NCBI GenBank assembly: GCA_049999765.1
Contig: JBNGIQ010009372.1
Span: 359,621-381,039, forward strand
Direction: 5' to 3'
DNA length: 21,419 nucleotides
Source: Phaeoceros laevis
Taxonomy: Eukaryota > Anthocerotophyta > Anthocerotopsida > Notothyladales
Positions within the stretch are counted from its first letter, which is position 1. Every line of letters starts with the position of its first letter. Both the position numbers and the translations under genes were made by a program. Below, in pieces: positions 1-12,242 of this stretch. The notes beneath the pieces were generated by a model, which was not told the origin of the DNA, made no database searches, and saw only the letters and a program-made list of their open reading frames with translations.

Positions 1-578
1 GAGGTGGAAAGGGAGGCGGGGAGGGCTTGGTGGTGGTCGACGCTTCCGCGGGAGCTACCAGAGCTAAGCCGGGGTGGCATATGCTGGGGGATGATCCAGA
101 TCCAGATCCATGTGCCGCGGGCAACAGCCCCTTCTCCTCGCCGGGGCCCTCGGGGCCTCCGCCCTCGCTGCAGCTACAGATGTTTTGCCATATTAAAGAA
201 GTTGTGGTACCGCGGCATATCCTTTGCGATCGTGCGTTTCCAGGCGTGGCCCCTGAGAAGGCCCGGGGCCCCCAATCGAACCTGCTGGCGGATGCAGGGC
301 CTTCTTTCCTTCCGCCCTATTTTTTCTTTTTACTCTCAGATCGGGCCGGATCGGCAGCTGCGCACTTCTTTTCCGTCAGCGCCGATGCTCGAGCTCCAAC
401 GAATGACAGCCGTGTCAGCTTCTACGTACTGTACTACGGTATAGAAGTAAAGAAGGAACTTGTTCCATTCTTCTTTCCCGTCGCCTGTCCATCCTATCGG
501 TCTCTCCTGGATGTCAGGCTATGTAACCTGTCGGGCACGCCAAAAGTCTCGCCAAAAGCCCACTCTCTTTGCGGCTGA
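1..578 (+). CDS. Open-ended reading frame of unknown identity, cut by the window edge
   Basis: One frame stays open from the first bases to a TGA at 576-578 (about 190 codons), so it could be the 3' part of a gene starting outside the window. The N-terminal half is rich in Gly, Asp, Pro and Ser (an Asp-Pro run followed by a Pro/Ser stretch) and the rest has no recognisable motif. A second frame is open over positions 1-444, so the openness partly reflects high GC. A pyrimidine tract ending in CTCAG at about 334-349 could be a splice acceptor, in which case only part of the frame is coding. I do not recognise the product and it may not be a gene. Confidence 0.2.
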   Translation, partial: GGKGGGEGLVVVDASAGATRAKPGWHMLGDDPDPDPCAAGNSPFSSPGPSGPPPSLQLQMFCHIKEVVVPRHILCDRAFPGVAPEKARGPQSNLLADAGPSFLPPYFFFLLSDRAGSAAAHFFSVSADARAPTNDSRVSFYVLYYGIEVKKELVPFFFPVACPSYRSLLDVRLCNLSGTPKVSPKAHSLCG

Positions 579-1708
579 ATACAGTACCGGTAGCCAGCTA
601 GGCTAGGCAGCCTTTATGGAAGGAAGACTACATGTATTTTTGGGCCGGGCAACGCTGTATCGCCCTTTTCACAGCGGCCGTTAAGCCTGCGTCTGGTTGG
701 GCTGCCTCCTCCAGCCCTGTCCTGACAGGCAGGGTACTGGCCAGGGTCCTCATGAGCGCCTGCTCCGGTGAGACCCCCACGAGAGTTGTTGGGGCCTGTG
801 GCGAGGATCCACAAGGGCCCCGTTAGTCTACCCCGGGCAGCAGGCCAGGGTAGGTGCAGCTCATGCTGATTCATGAGCTGCCCTTGTGTCGTTCGTTGCT
901 TGTTGGAAGAGTCGCCGCCGCCCCTCTTTGTGATTGTGATTTGTGAAAACATCTATCACAGGGAAGGCCTTCGTGTGGATGCATGCAAAGTAGTAAGAAG
1001 CACATCTTCATCCAAGGGGGCAAGATCAGCAAGCTGGACTTCCCCACGCTAATAAAACAAACTTTATATGATGGATATAACATTCACATGCCTAAAAAAC
1101 CTCATGTTCTCCTATGCTCTATGGACATGGTTAGGGGTTCATGCAGCCCTTCTCATTGTAGAAACCTGGCCAGTATGGATTTCCTTCCCCTATACATTTC
1201 CTTTAACGTAGCCTCTATGAGGACACTTATCCACATGAATTCTGATAACCTACGTAAGGCTTCCATATCTTTATAGCATATTCTTTTAGGTTGCTTGTTT
1301 TCATTTTGAAGGAAAGTTCAGCTGCCGTGCCTCGATAACTTACAAGTCTTGTACTATCAAAGTTATCATTAGAGTTGTGGGTTGGGTGCTCGAAGTCTAG
1401 TATGGTGCAGCCTAGTGTCGGGGTTTGCTAGTTGCCAAGAGAATCGACTTCGGAGGCCAAATTTCGAGGAGTGGGGCCGCGACAGGGCCTCGCGGCATGC
1501 ATCACGATCGAGCGACTCGGTGTCGTCCCCGAGAGACGGCTTGACCTGATTTTGGCTTTTCCTTCTGCCTCCCATCATGTAGTCGTGGATTAAAAGTTGT
1601 CCGCGTGACAACAACCCTCTGCTGCCTGTCGACGAGAAGACACGGACCGAATGATTTGACCGTCAGTTTCAAAATGTACGCTTGTACCTTCCTCAAGGTA
1701 GCTTTTTG
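579..1708. other. Intergenic region with no supported gene
   Basis: About 1.1 kb between the left-edge reading frame and the 3' end of the minus-strand PPR gene. Frames up to about 110 codons occur on both strands (for example 983-1276 plus and 614-952 minus), but none shows a family motif, bounded splice sites or compositional support. The part next to 1709 should contain the PPR 3' UTR; no clear AATAAA is visible on the minus strand. Confidence 0.6.
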
Positions 1709-3960
1709 CTAAGGTATTACAAAACTGTCAGTACGTTTAACCTGTTTTTGAGCAGCTGCTTTGCCTTTGCCAAATTCTTCCGCCGGGCTGATTGAAATTC
1801 TCCAGCCATGTGACGACAGACCATTCACCAAAGCAGATGTGTCCTTCTGCAAGTTGGGGAGAACAGCCTGCAAGCAAGTAGAACGTTTGCCATCGGTGAT
1901 GTTACCGGGGCGATAAATCTGGTTAAACAAACGGGTAAGGTCCTCCCTCACCTTCTTGAAGCGTTTTTTCTGTGACAACTGTTCGGGCCACACCCTGACT
2001 AGACTGGTAAGATACTTTGCCCTCTTCTCATTGTCCTGTGGAACGCAAAGTTGAGTGAGCAAGAGGACCCGTGCCATGAAGACTTCACACCGCTGCAGGC
2101 GGACGAGCTTACCGGACACTGCTCATGGAGAAGGGAAACTGCATTCTGAGGTCGCCTTCGTAGAAGAAGAGCCTGCATTCTCCTGCCAGTGTCATCCGGC
2201 TGCTCTACAGATCTGTGCTAGTCATGGAAACAGGTGCGATTAGCTTACCTTTGCTATAGCAAAAGTACTAGCAGTGGTGTGTGGGATGTTATGCTGTTGC
2301 CTCCACTTCTGCACCTTGAGTACGTGATTTACCTGCCCTGCACAATACCCAGCAAACTGAGGTGCCTCTCCTCATTTGGTGATTCCTTAAACCGGTCAGA
2401 TTTGCTCTAGAGCACCTAAGAGCACTAAGCCATCCAAAACAGCTAGAATACGGGTGAATCTAATGTCACAAAACTCTCGAAAGGAGAAAAATTCCCCAGA
2501 AATGAATAAAAACTCCGTACCAGCATTAGCAGCAGAAGAAATACAGATATCGTAGGCAGAACGACTAAAAACAATCCCATTCAGGTGGAACTCCTTGGCG
2601 ATCTTGAACAGCAATTCACTTTCTCCGGCCTCATTCAGGATTCTGCACATAATCCGCAAGCCCAAATAATTTATCTGTATGGTAAATAAAATTACCGAAC
2701 AGAGGGACACACAGGCAGCAGCCATGGAAATTGACATGACCACCTGAAAGCAATGTCAGCCGTAGCAGCAGTTGGAAGTAAATTATTTGCCACCATAGTA
2801 CGAAGGACTTCTTGCATGAACTTAACATTCTTCCTCTCTTTCGCGTATACCTGCAGGGTCAGGCCCTCGTTCAACAAACCTCCCAAGTACTCAACATCGG
2901 CAACTCCAAGATGCTCAACAGAATGCCCTCGGACATACCAGCAACAAATGTGCAACTTTTAGGCTGGGAGTAAATCCATACAGGTTGTGCATCCATAGAG
3001 CTTTTAGTGCTGCCAATAAAGTTCCACAACTGATCCTTAACACCAACATCAAACTTATCATTGCCACTGCCTTTTGAGCCTTACGACTACGTTACCGATG
3101 GAACACAACAAAAGTGCAATCTGTTACCTGGCTAGATACTACACTTTGACTGCTGCTGTGCACAAGTGTCAACATACATATGGACTTGGACCGGAAACCA
3201 GACAGCAACAACCAGTCAAACCTGTGTTAGGAACCTCGGCCCGTACGCATGCTTGTGCAAACAGTTCCGCAACAAACTCCCTCAGATTTGACCGTTGATT
3301 GCTCTGAGCAGCTTTCTGCTTGCACCATACAATTGAAAAGCACGTTTAACCTAATCCAGCCACCGCAGGGCATCTGGAAGGCGGCGAGACAATCACTGTT
3401 CGAGACATACCAAGGTTCTCAGCCGTGTAAGAGCTCCTACTGCAAGCTCAACATCTGTAGGAGTCGAACAATGCTGGAGAAAGGAATGTACGAGGGCGGT
3501 CTCCGGGGTCCTCAGCTTGTCAAGAGCTGATATAATCTCACGATGTAATTCAGATGACCCCGCATCACCTGTTCGGAATTTGCACATCATTAAAGAATGC
3601 GCCACGAAAAGTCTAACGCAGTTACAGGCGAATGTGCTATCCGGAGTGACCAAACCTCGGAAATCATCCTCCTGAAGAGATGCTGCGCTGCTAATGCCCG
3701 TGGAGAGGATGCGTCCTGCAAAGGTGGCATTTCATTCAATCAGGACAATTCGCTCTAGTATAGAATTCAGTGGCATCGAGATTGATGTGCGGAACATTAC
3801 GTCCAGCTCCTGGAATTGAGAACCAGGGAGCAACTTCAGATTGGGCCCAGGAGGATAACCCGGGCCTGGACGCCGCGTTGCCTTGACTGCATAGATAAAA
3901 TCTCAAGGAAGCAGCACTTTTGGCTCGCCACATCTCAAATGTTGGCGGCTTCCAAGGCAT
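1709..3960 (-). CDS. Mitochondrial-type P-class pentatricopeptide repeat protein, ten exons
   Basis: Joining ten minus-strand exons gives an uninterrupted 415-aa protein: 3960-3801, 3715-3656, 3568-3411, 3315-3222, 3009-2939, 2850-2744, 2642-2521, 2337-2249, 2172-2113 and 2035-1709. Introns are 76-212 bp with GT/AG ends and every join keeps phase. The N-terminus (second Met at 3933, about residue 10) is Arg/Ser/Ala-rich with few acids, like a mitochondrial presequence. The middle reads as degenerate 35-residue helical pairs, for example ALKALWMHNLYGFTPSL followed by VYAKERKNVKFMQEVL, typical of PPR/TPR solenoids that bind organelle RNA. The C-terminal exon is basic with a VRVWPEQLSQKK stretch. 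The closest match I recall is the Arabidopsis At1g26460-like group, from memory only. Exon 4 could start 3 nt earlier (3318). No stop or frameshift, so it is probably functional. Confidence 0.72.
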
Positions 3961-6769
<2,809 letters not shown>

Positions 6770-7534
6770 TTATTTAATAATAAGCTTGAAGCAGGCACAT
6801 GTGAAAGACAGATCACTTAGCAGGCGGAGCTGGCGGAAAGAAGTTGGACTGCTGGTCTCACCTAGCAGGAGCCTTGAAACCGCTCACTTGATGCTGCTGC
6901 TCGCAAGGCTAAATAAGAGATGTGTGATGTAGATCATGTAGTTGCTTCCTCGTCCGGGATCAGGAGCGGCCGCGTGTGTGTCTCCCTGTTCCTGGAACCC
7001 AGTTTCTTAGCCCATATGTGGCGTTTGCAGAAAACGCGAACATGAGCTCAGAGTGCTATGAAGTGGACAGACTAATAACAGCAAGAAAGATGCAGTACGA
7101 TCCCCAGCACTTAAATATATATAGCCAGCGGACTTGCGCGGAAGTTTGATGAGTCAAGCACATGGTATACCGTATACTTCACCCCACGCGGCAGGATATT
7201 GAGTGTGACGGGGCGTGGCCCTCGTTTCGGAAGTCTAGCCCGCTACCTCCTCTCCCAGCATGGGAAACTGGAGGACGCAACGCTATAAAATACACTCCCA
7301 GAGGCGTGACAGGGCGGGACGTCTGAGGTGAAATACATTACGAACCCACCTCTTTTGTATCAAAAAGTCGTGGTGACTGTACAGCGCGCCACATTCCAGG
7401 CGCATTCCAGGGGCGGGGGGGTCGGTCCTCGGATTGCGGGGACGGAGCGCTCCTGCAGACAGAAGGAAAGCTAAGGTTGTTCGGTTCCCAGCTGCAGGCA
7501 AGTCTTTGTTCCCTCCCGGCGTAGTCTAGTGTCC
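6770..7534. other. Intergenic: lyase 3' UTR and upstream region of the small secreted protein gene
   Basis: Just after the lyase stop, TATTTAATAATAAGC (about 6771-6785) is an A/T-rich stretch that could help 3'-end formation. An AT tract (TAAATATATATAG, about 7110-7122) and a better TATA box (7284-7292) lie upstream of the next gene. No coding sequence is supported here. Confidence 0.6.
7284..7292 (+). promoter_or_regulatory. TATA box candidate for the small secreted protein gene
   Basis: TATAAAATA is a near-consensus plant TATA box. It lies about 240 nt upstream of the ATG at 7535, implying a 5' UTR of about 210 nt if used. The alternating AT tract near 7115 is a weaker, more distant alternative. 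Confidence 0.45.
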
Positions 7535-8164
7535 ATGGCGCGCATTCTGGTCAGCCTTATCCTGGCTGCTGCCGCTCTTCTGCCCTGCTCCCCCTGCAAT
7601 GCTCGCCATGTCTTACCGTCTCTCGGTCGGTTTTTGCTGCCTCCGTCAATGTCTTGCAATTGCAAATTCGGTTGCATGGAGATGGCAACTCGATCGGATT
7701 TGCGTCGCATTTCATGCTCCTCCGTTTTCTTGCCAGCCAGCCAGCTCTGTGTTGCAAGTGCGCAGCTGTCCCTGCTCTGCTTCTCCTGTTTGATTGATTG
7801 ATTGTTGCGTGTGCAGATGTCAAGGAGGAGGCTGTTCAACAGCTCTTTAAAAAGAGCCAAGGCCGAAACGAGCTGCTAGTAGAACATCCCCAGCCCAAGG
7901 TACTGCAACGGAGGGGAAGGGAAATGGCGCCGATGCGCTTGTAATTCCGCTGTCTCAGCGCAGTCTTCTTGTTGCTGTGCTCACCACAAACTGGTGCATT
8001 TTTTCTTGTTCGTCCCGCAGGAAGCCCGAGCGCTCTTGGACTCCACCTTCGACTACGATCTGCCCGACACCAATAAAAACCCGTCCGTCGGTGCTCCTCT
8101 CTACTTCAATCTCCCCGCGCCGGAACCTCCGTCAGCGGTCGTGACTTGGATTCACTATCCATAA
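7535..8164 (+). CDS. Small secreted protein (105 aa), possible PSY-like peptide precursor
   Basis: Three exons, 7535-7625, 7817-7899 and 8021-8164, join in frame (phases 1 and 0) into 105 aa. Residues 1-23 form a clear signal peptide: Met-Ala-Arg, then a Leu/Ile/Val/Ala core and an Ala before the cleavage site. The mature part is short, charged and helical to about residue 64, then Pro/Asp-rich. It contains FDYDLPDTNKNPSVGAP (residues 68-84). The spacing D-Y-x-x-P-x-x-N resembles the Asp-Tyr peptide of the plant PSY (tyrosine-sulfated) family, where Tyr after Asp is sulfated; the His/Pro tail of that motif is not well kept. The start is fixed by an in-frame TAG just upstream. The first exon can be read to 7801 without a stop, but the donor at 7626 is needed to reach exon 2. 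Family assignment is tentative; the gene model is better supported than the function. Confidence 0.68.
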
Positions 8165-8388
8165 CTCAGTGCCGTGTTTGCGTGTTCTACCTGCATTGCG
8201 CAGGTGGATGCCCGCAAGCCGTTCCGGTATCTGTTTGTACAGTAGAGAGCCCTGAGTATATATATTGCCGAAAATCGAAGCCTCGTGCTTCCTTGCAATG
8301 GAAGACTGCTACCTACTTGCAGAGCCTCTGGCAATGAATGTGCTGTTCGCTGATAGTGTTTGCCCCGAAGAGCACTCCAAGGTATGAT
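8165..8388. other. Convergent intergenic region
   Basis: This 224-bp interval between stop codons of the plus-strand secreted protein and the minus-strand 65K gene must hold both 3' UTRs. It contains an AT tract (GTATATATATTG, about 8257-8268) that could serve either polyadenylation site. No gene is seen. Confidence 0.6.
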
Positions 8389-9480
8389 CTAACAAGTGTC
8401 CAAATGCCTTTCTTCTGACTCCACCTTGACAGCAGGATGTCTCTGCCGCCCAAACTCAACTATCATGGGTCTGTCCCTCAGCTTGTAGCCATTTACAAGC
8501 TGCAAAGCGTCTGTGGCTGTCACAACATCTGAAAAACGGCGACACCCTCACTTGTGAGTGTAAACAAAAAATCTCTCGATTTGGAGTAAGCCAACAACTT
8601 GACCAGCATCTTTGTAGGCTTCCCAACCACTAGACTAACAGTCTACCAGGCAAACGAATCGAGCTTCTAACTCGGCACAGCACCCTTCCAAAAAGTGACC
8701 TCGATCTTCGAACAGGTACAACCCAGAACCGCATTGAATGTTGGGAAACAATCCATCAGAGCATCTAGCTCGGAACATCCTCGAGACAGACCCAACAAAC
8801 CAGAACATCAACCAGATTCGTCAAGGCTTGAAGGGGAAACTGCTCTTCCAAACCTGGAAACGTTACGAATGCTTGTCCTTTCATCCGCCCACTCTGCATG
8901 AGCCGGAACAAAAGATGATGCCCTGGCCTTTGATAACGAATGAATATAGCCACCAAATCTTGCTCGGCAACGTCGGGTGACAGGTTCTTTATGTACAGCG
9001 TCTGTCAGCAAAGACACAGACAGAGGAGTGTCAAATGCTTCAAATATGTGCTTCCAATTGTACCCTCCTAACAAGTCAAAGACATACAGGGTGTGCCTGG
9101 CTGTGTCTTACATCAGAGGGTTCTCCAGGCGCGTAAGTGCTGAACCTGCCTCCATCAAGTTGCCTGATCTCGTCTGCTCCCAACCGGTTTTCGAGAATGC
9201 TACTTATTGTCACATCCTTCACTTCCAGCGCAGTATCCGCGTTGGTTGTCTGCAGCTTTGCAACCTGCTGAGCATCATCATTGGAGACCAATGACCTCTC
9301 CACTTCTTGTAACTGCTCAATTAGCATGTCACAAGCTGCATCAGCAGGTATTACAGTAGTCCGATCCTTCAAGTGCTGCTGCAAGTATGTGTGCAGAGAA
9401 AGAACAGGGGGAGGTGGACTCAGAAACACTTGAGCAGCTGTCCGACCTGATGCTTGGTCAGAAACACTCCTGGCCCGATC
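8389..9480 (-). CDS. RNPC3: U11/U12 snRNP 65K-like protein, C-terminal RRM part
   Basis: U11/U12-65K bridges U11 and U12 snRNPs in the minor spliceosome; its C-terminal RRM binds the U12 snRNA 3' stem-loop. Exons 9480-9112, 9001-8854 and 8528-8389 join in frame, with introns of 110 and 325 bp. Exon 1 encodes a Gln/Glu/Asp-rich, probably coiled segment and then ENRLGADEIRQL and FSTYAPGEPSD, matching the conserved run-in to the RRM. The RRM has RNP2 LYIKNL and RNP1 KGQAFVTF, preceded by RLMQSGRM as in 65K orthologues, and ends ALQLVNGYKLRDRPMIVEFGR. The tail is short. The 5' end is uncertain: a further exon at 9670-9602 (starting QYFWSDLHSTLQ, donor GTGAGC) would join in phase 0. No N-terminal RRM is visible upstream, so the gene is divergent, truncated or incompletely modelled. 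Confidence 0.78.
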
Positions 9481-9671
9481 CTGACACCACCACAGCTTCC
9501 AGTTTATTGTTTCACACGCTTGAGCACCAATTCATGTCCAATATGCAAACGGCTGCTCAAACACCAACCAACCTGGGGAGTTGTGTTGCGGTAGAGCTCA
9601 CCATGTTCAGTTTGGAGTGCTCGGACACTTGACTCTGCAGGGTCGAATGAAGATCACTCCAGAAGTACTGC

Positions 9672-9992
9672 TCAAAACCCAGAAGCTACTCTGTGAATCT
9701 TAGTCCATTTCACAACACTTCTGGTGTGTGGTTTGTGATTACACCGAAAGTGGTGCTGACCTTTAGAAGACAGATGTTCTATGCATCGGATACTGTTCTT
9801 CCCTTGCACCACTGACGCCTCCAGCTGGACTTCATGCCTGGAAGGAAAATCTCTACAAATAAAAGTATCGTGCTGTTCACTCTTCGCATTCCTGTTGAGA
9901 GGTTTTGAATTGCATCCCTCTCCCTTTCTCTCCCTTTTGCCGTGACGGCTAGGCATGGAGCGCGCCCTCTTACTTCGACCCATATCCGCCAT
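9672..9992 (-). CDS. Hypothetical basic 106-aa reading frame, possible 5' exon of the 65K-like gene
   Basis: An ATG at 9992 opens a frame with a very basic start (MADMGRSKRARSMPSRHGKR, like a nuclear localisation signal) and no recognised domain. It lies directly upstream of, and on the same strand as, the 65K-like exons. It may be a leader exon, its 3' part may be intron, or it may be chance. A donor that joins it in phase to the 9670-9602 candidate exon is not clear. Confidence 0.25.
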   Translation of the reverse strand: MADMGRSKRARSMPSRHGKRERKGEGCNSKPLNRNAKSEQHDTFICRDFPSRHEVQLEASVVQGKNSIRCIEHLSSKGQHHFRCNHKPHTRSVVKWTKIHRVASGF

Positions 9993-10669
9993 CGTTGGCC
10001 CACTACAGCAGGGGCATGGTATCGAATGTAGGGTTCAGATGTTAGAGATTCTTATTTTCTCGACCGTGCGAGGTAGGGCATCCTAGATGCTGCACGGCAC
10101 CTAACTTTGGTGCATCCCCATTATTGCCGAACTTTTACCGCCTGACCTCCTAGCTTAATCTACTAATTAATCCAATTTCAAGTCAAGTCCAATTCCAATT
10201 CCAATAGCTAAATAGCTAGGCTAGGCTAATACCAAGCAAGAATAACTACTGTACCAAGGCTCTCCGAAAACCGGCTGCGCACCGGTTGGTTTTGGAGAGT
10301 CACAGGTTCATGGCAGTGCTCGTCACTGGAGCACTGGAGCACTGGAGTTCTGGAGAGTCACTGGTTCTTGGAGGGTACTGTACTGTACCTTTGACCTGAA
10401 GTGAGTAGAATTTGTTGTTTACGGTGTACTTTTCGTGGCGTGTTTACTGTGTGTCGTGAACTGGACGTCTCCATGGCATTGGAGTGTCCGCTCAGGACTG
10501 TCAGTGGAGTGTTCGCTCTGCGCACTGCAATTTGTCATTGCACTCAACGGGCTGGCCTTTTCCCTGGCTCAACTGATGTGTTGCTGCTTGCTGTGATGTG
10601 TCCAGCTGCCCTGTTTGCGGTGGAGGGGCCTTTGTGAGGAACACCGGTGCTCCGTCGAGAGCCAACCCA
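9993..10669. repeat. Intergenic with simple repeats and an imperfect hairpin
   Basis: No gene is supported. The stretch holds CCAATT-type repeats (about 10170-10206), GCTAGGCTAGGCTAA (about 10213-10229), an imperfect inverted repeat in which CTCTCCGAAAACCGG faces CCGGTTGGTTTTGGAGAG (about 10260-10300), and three perfect CACTGGAG units at 10324-10347. Confidence 0.6.
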
Positions 10670-10732
10670 GGTCGCAATGACCCTTCGCAAAAGATGCTAC
10701 TGTAGCATCTTTTGCAAACGGCAATTGCGACC
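10670..10732. repeat. Strong inverted repeat with 1-nt centre
   Basis: GCAAAAGATGCTAC (10687-10700) is followed after one T by its exact complement GTAGCATCTTTTGC (10702-10715). Outside an 8-nt mismatched bulge on each side, GGTCGCAAT (10670-10678) pairs exactly with ATTGCGACC (10724-10732). A transcript would fold into a 63-nt hairpin with 23 perfect pairs; as DNA it can extrude a cruciform. The missing loop makes a conventional miRNA precursor unlikely. Confidence 0.85.
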
Positions 10733-10996
10733 CGGTCCCTCATCTGTGTTGAGACTCGAGAGACACACACACAGAGGAGGACTGCTGTGAACTTTTGACT
10801 TCGCTATCATTTCCAGAAGTTCCTACATCTTAGACGGTTTTGAGTAAGTGGGAACCCCCGGGAACCAGTGTGACATTCCACTCCAAAAGAACAGCGGAGT
10901 AAGCAAAAGCCCACCCATCCCTTGCAAGCGTGGAGGCAAAAGACATGATGAAGGCACAACGGGAAGAACTTGAAAGTTGACGTTATTGAGCTGCCA

Positions 10997-11149
10997 AAAG
11001 GCAGCAATAGATACAAACAATCTCCATACGGAGCAGGCACTGTCAAGCCTGGGTACTCCCTGGCTGTTTCACAAACGGCAGCAATAGATACATTCAATCT
11101 TCATAGAGCAGGCACTGTCAAGCCTGGGGTGCTCCCTGGCTGTTTCACA
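10997..11149. repeat. 77-bp tandem duplication downstream of the metallothionein gene
   Basis: A unit holding GGCAGCAATAGATACA, GAGCAGGCACTGTCAAGCC and CTCCCTGGCTGTTTCACA occurs twice in direct order with a period of 77 bp. The copies differ by a few substitutions and a small indel. It starts about 70 nt past the metallothionein stop codon, so it probably lies in the 3' UTR or just beyond. Confidence 0.85.
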
Positions 11150-11216
11150 TCCTGGTACTGCACATTACTTCCATGGCAAGGAAACAGCCGGAAGGACAGT
11201 TCTGTGACGCAACATT

Positions 11217-12023
11217 TCACTTGTGGCACGAGCAGTCGCACTTGCAGCTGGCGCCGCACTGGCAATCGTTCTCGAAGCTGCACAAGCAGAAGACAGGCAT
11301 TCAAGTATATTCCTCCTCAAAGCTCAAAGATCTGCCTAGATACCTAGTTATTACCATATTTCCCGGACAGGATATGAAGTGTTGAGCACTCACCTCTCAA
11401 AAGAGCCGACGAGCACAGAGTCGTCCATGCTGCCCTTGCACCTGCAGAACATCAAATTCCATGTCAAACGTCACTACAAACACAGACATATACCTTCTCC
11501 AGTGGCACGAAATCAAATCCATGGCCAGCCCCAAGCAAAGTTGCCTCAACAGTGAAAAAAATCCCCGGCCCTCCCGTGCAACTAGCGAGCAAGCTTTTAA
11601 AATTTGACCAGTGTCTTGAGCAGCTAGCGGACACTACTTGGAAGCTCGGAAATTAAGCCGCACGAATTTCACATGGCAACGCAGGCAGGCAGACTCGGAA
11701 AGAAACAACTTGAATCAAGTTGCAATTGTGCAAGGCCTTCGCAAAAATTCCTGAAGCCATCTCATCCAGTCTGGACAGAACCGCATCACCAATTTGCAAT
11801 CACGACACAAATTCCTCAAGAATCCGCAGCCAGCAGCATGCGCATTTGCAAGATTGAAGGCCAAGAATTTCAAAAAAAATCAGGGAGCCAGCGCAGACGG
11901 ACTCGTGACCAAGAAGGCTAGCAGAAATCGCAGAGGAGGAACTCGCGGAGGAACTCACTGGCAAGAGCTCCCGCACTTGCAAGATGCTCCGCAGGAGCAG
12001 TTTGCGCTGCCGCAGCCAGACAT
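11217..12023 (-). CDS. Metallothionein, 57 aa, three exons
   Basis: Metallothioneins bind Cu, Zn or Cd through cysteine thiolates in the cytosol. Exons 12023-11959, 11441-11394 and 11277-11217 (introns 517 and 116 bp, GTGAGT donors, CAG acceptors) join in phase into 57 aa. The N-terminal domain, starting MSGCGSANCSCGASCKC, has seven Cys within residues 4-23. A 19-residue linker without Cys (KGSMDDSVLVGSF and on) follows, then a C-terminal domain DCQCGASCKCDCSCHK with six Cys. Cys-x-Cys pairs recur throughout and there is no aromatic residue in either Cys domain. The linker is much shorter than in flowering-plant types 1-3. Both ends are fixed: ATG below a TATA box, and a TGA at 11219-11217. 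The exons are too short to be found as single reading frames. Metal specificity cannot be read from sequence. Confidence 0.88.
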
Positions 12024-12132
12024 GATCGCGAGCCGGGAATTGACGCTGAAGACTCGAAGAGAATGGAGGTTGCAAAAGCGAGTGGACTTGCAACAACTCA
12101 GAATGCGATGCCTCACCCCGGCACACGCCCCC

Positions 12133-12140
12133 CTTTTATA
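12133..12140 (-). promoter_or_regulatory. TATA box of the metallothionein gene
   Basis: On the minus strand the sequence reads GATATAAAAGGGG, a consensus TATA box 110 nt upstream of the metallothionein ATG. It abuts the assembly gap, so the rest of the promoter, including any metal-response elements, is missing. Confidence 0.8.
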
Positions 12141-12142
12141 TC

Positions 12143-12242
12143 NNNNNNNNNNNNNNNNNNNNNNNNNNNNNNNNNNNNNNNNNNNNNNNNNNNNNNNNNN
12201 NNNNNNNNNNNNNNNNNNNNNNNNNNNNNNNNNNNNNNNNNN
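12143..12242. other. Assembly gap of 100 N
   Basis: Exactly 100 ambiguous bases, the usual placeholder for a gap of unknown size. It removes the distal metallothionein promoter. Any reading frame drawn across it is meaningless. Confidence 0.99.

Noticed and set aside
614-952. Minus-strand 112-aa frame
   Set aside because: GC-rich chance frame with no motif, splice support or start context.
8765-8956. 65K frame continuing past LEEQFPLQAL to a stop, suggesting a broken RRM
   Set aside because: A GT donor after TTTCCAG (8854) and an acceptor at 8529 restore a full RRM ending ALQLVNGYKLRDRPMI, so the gene is spliced, not broken.
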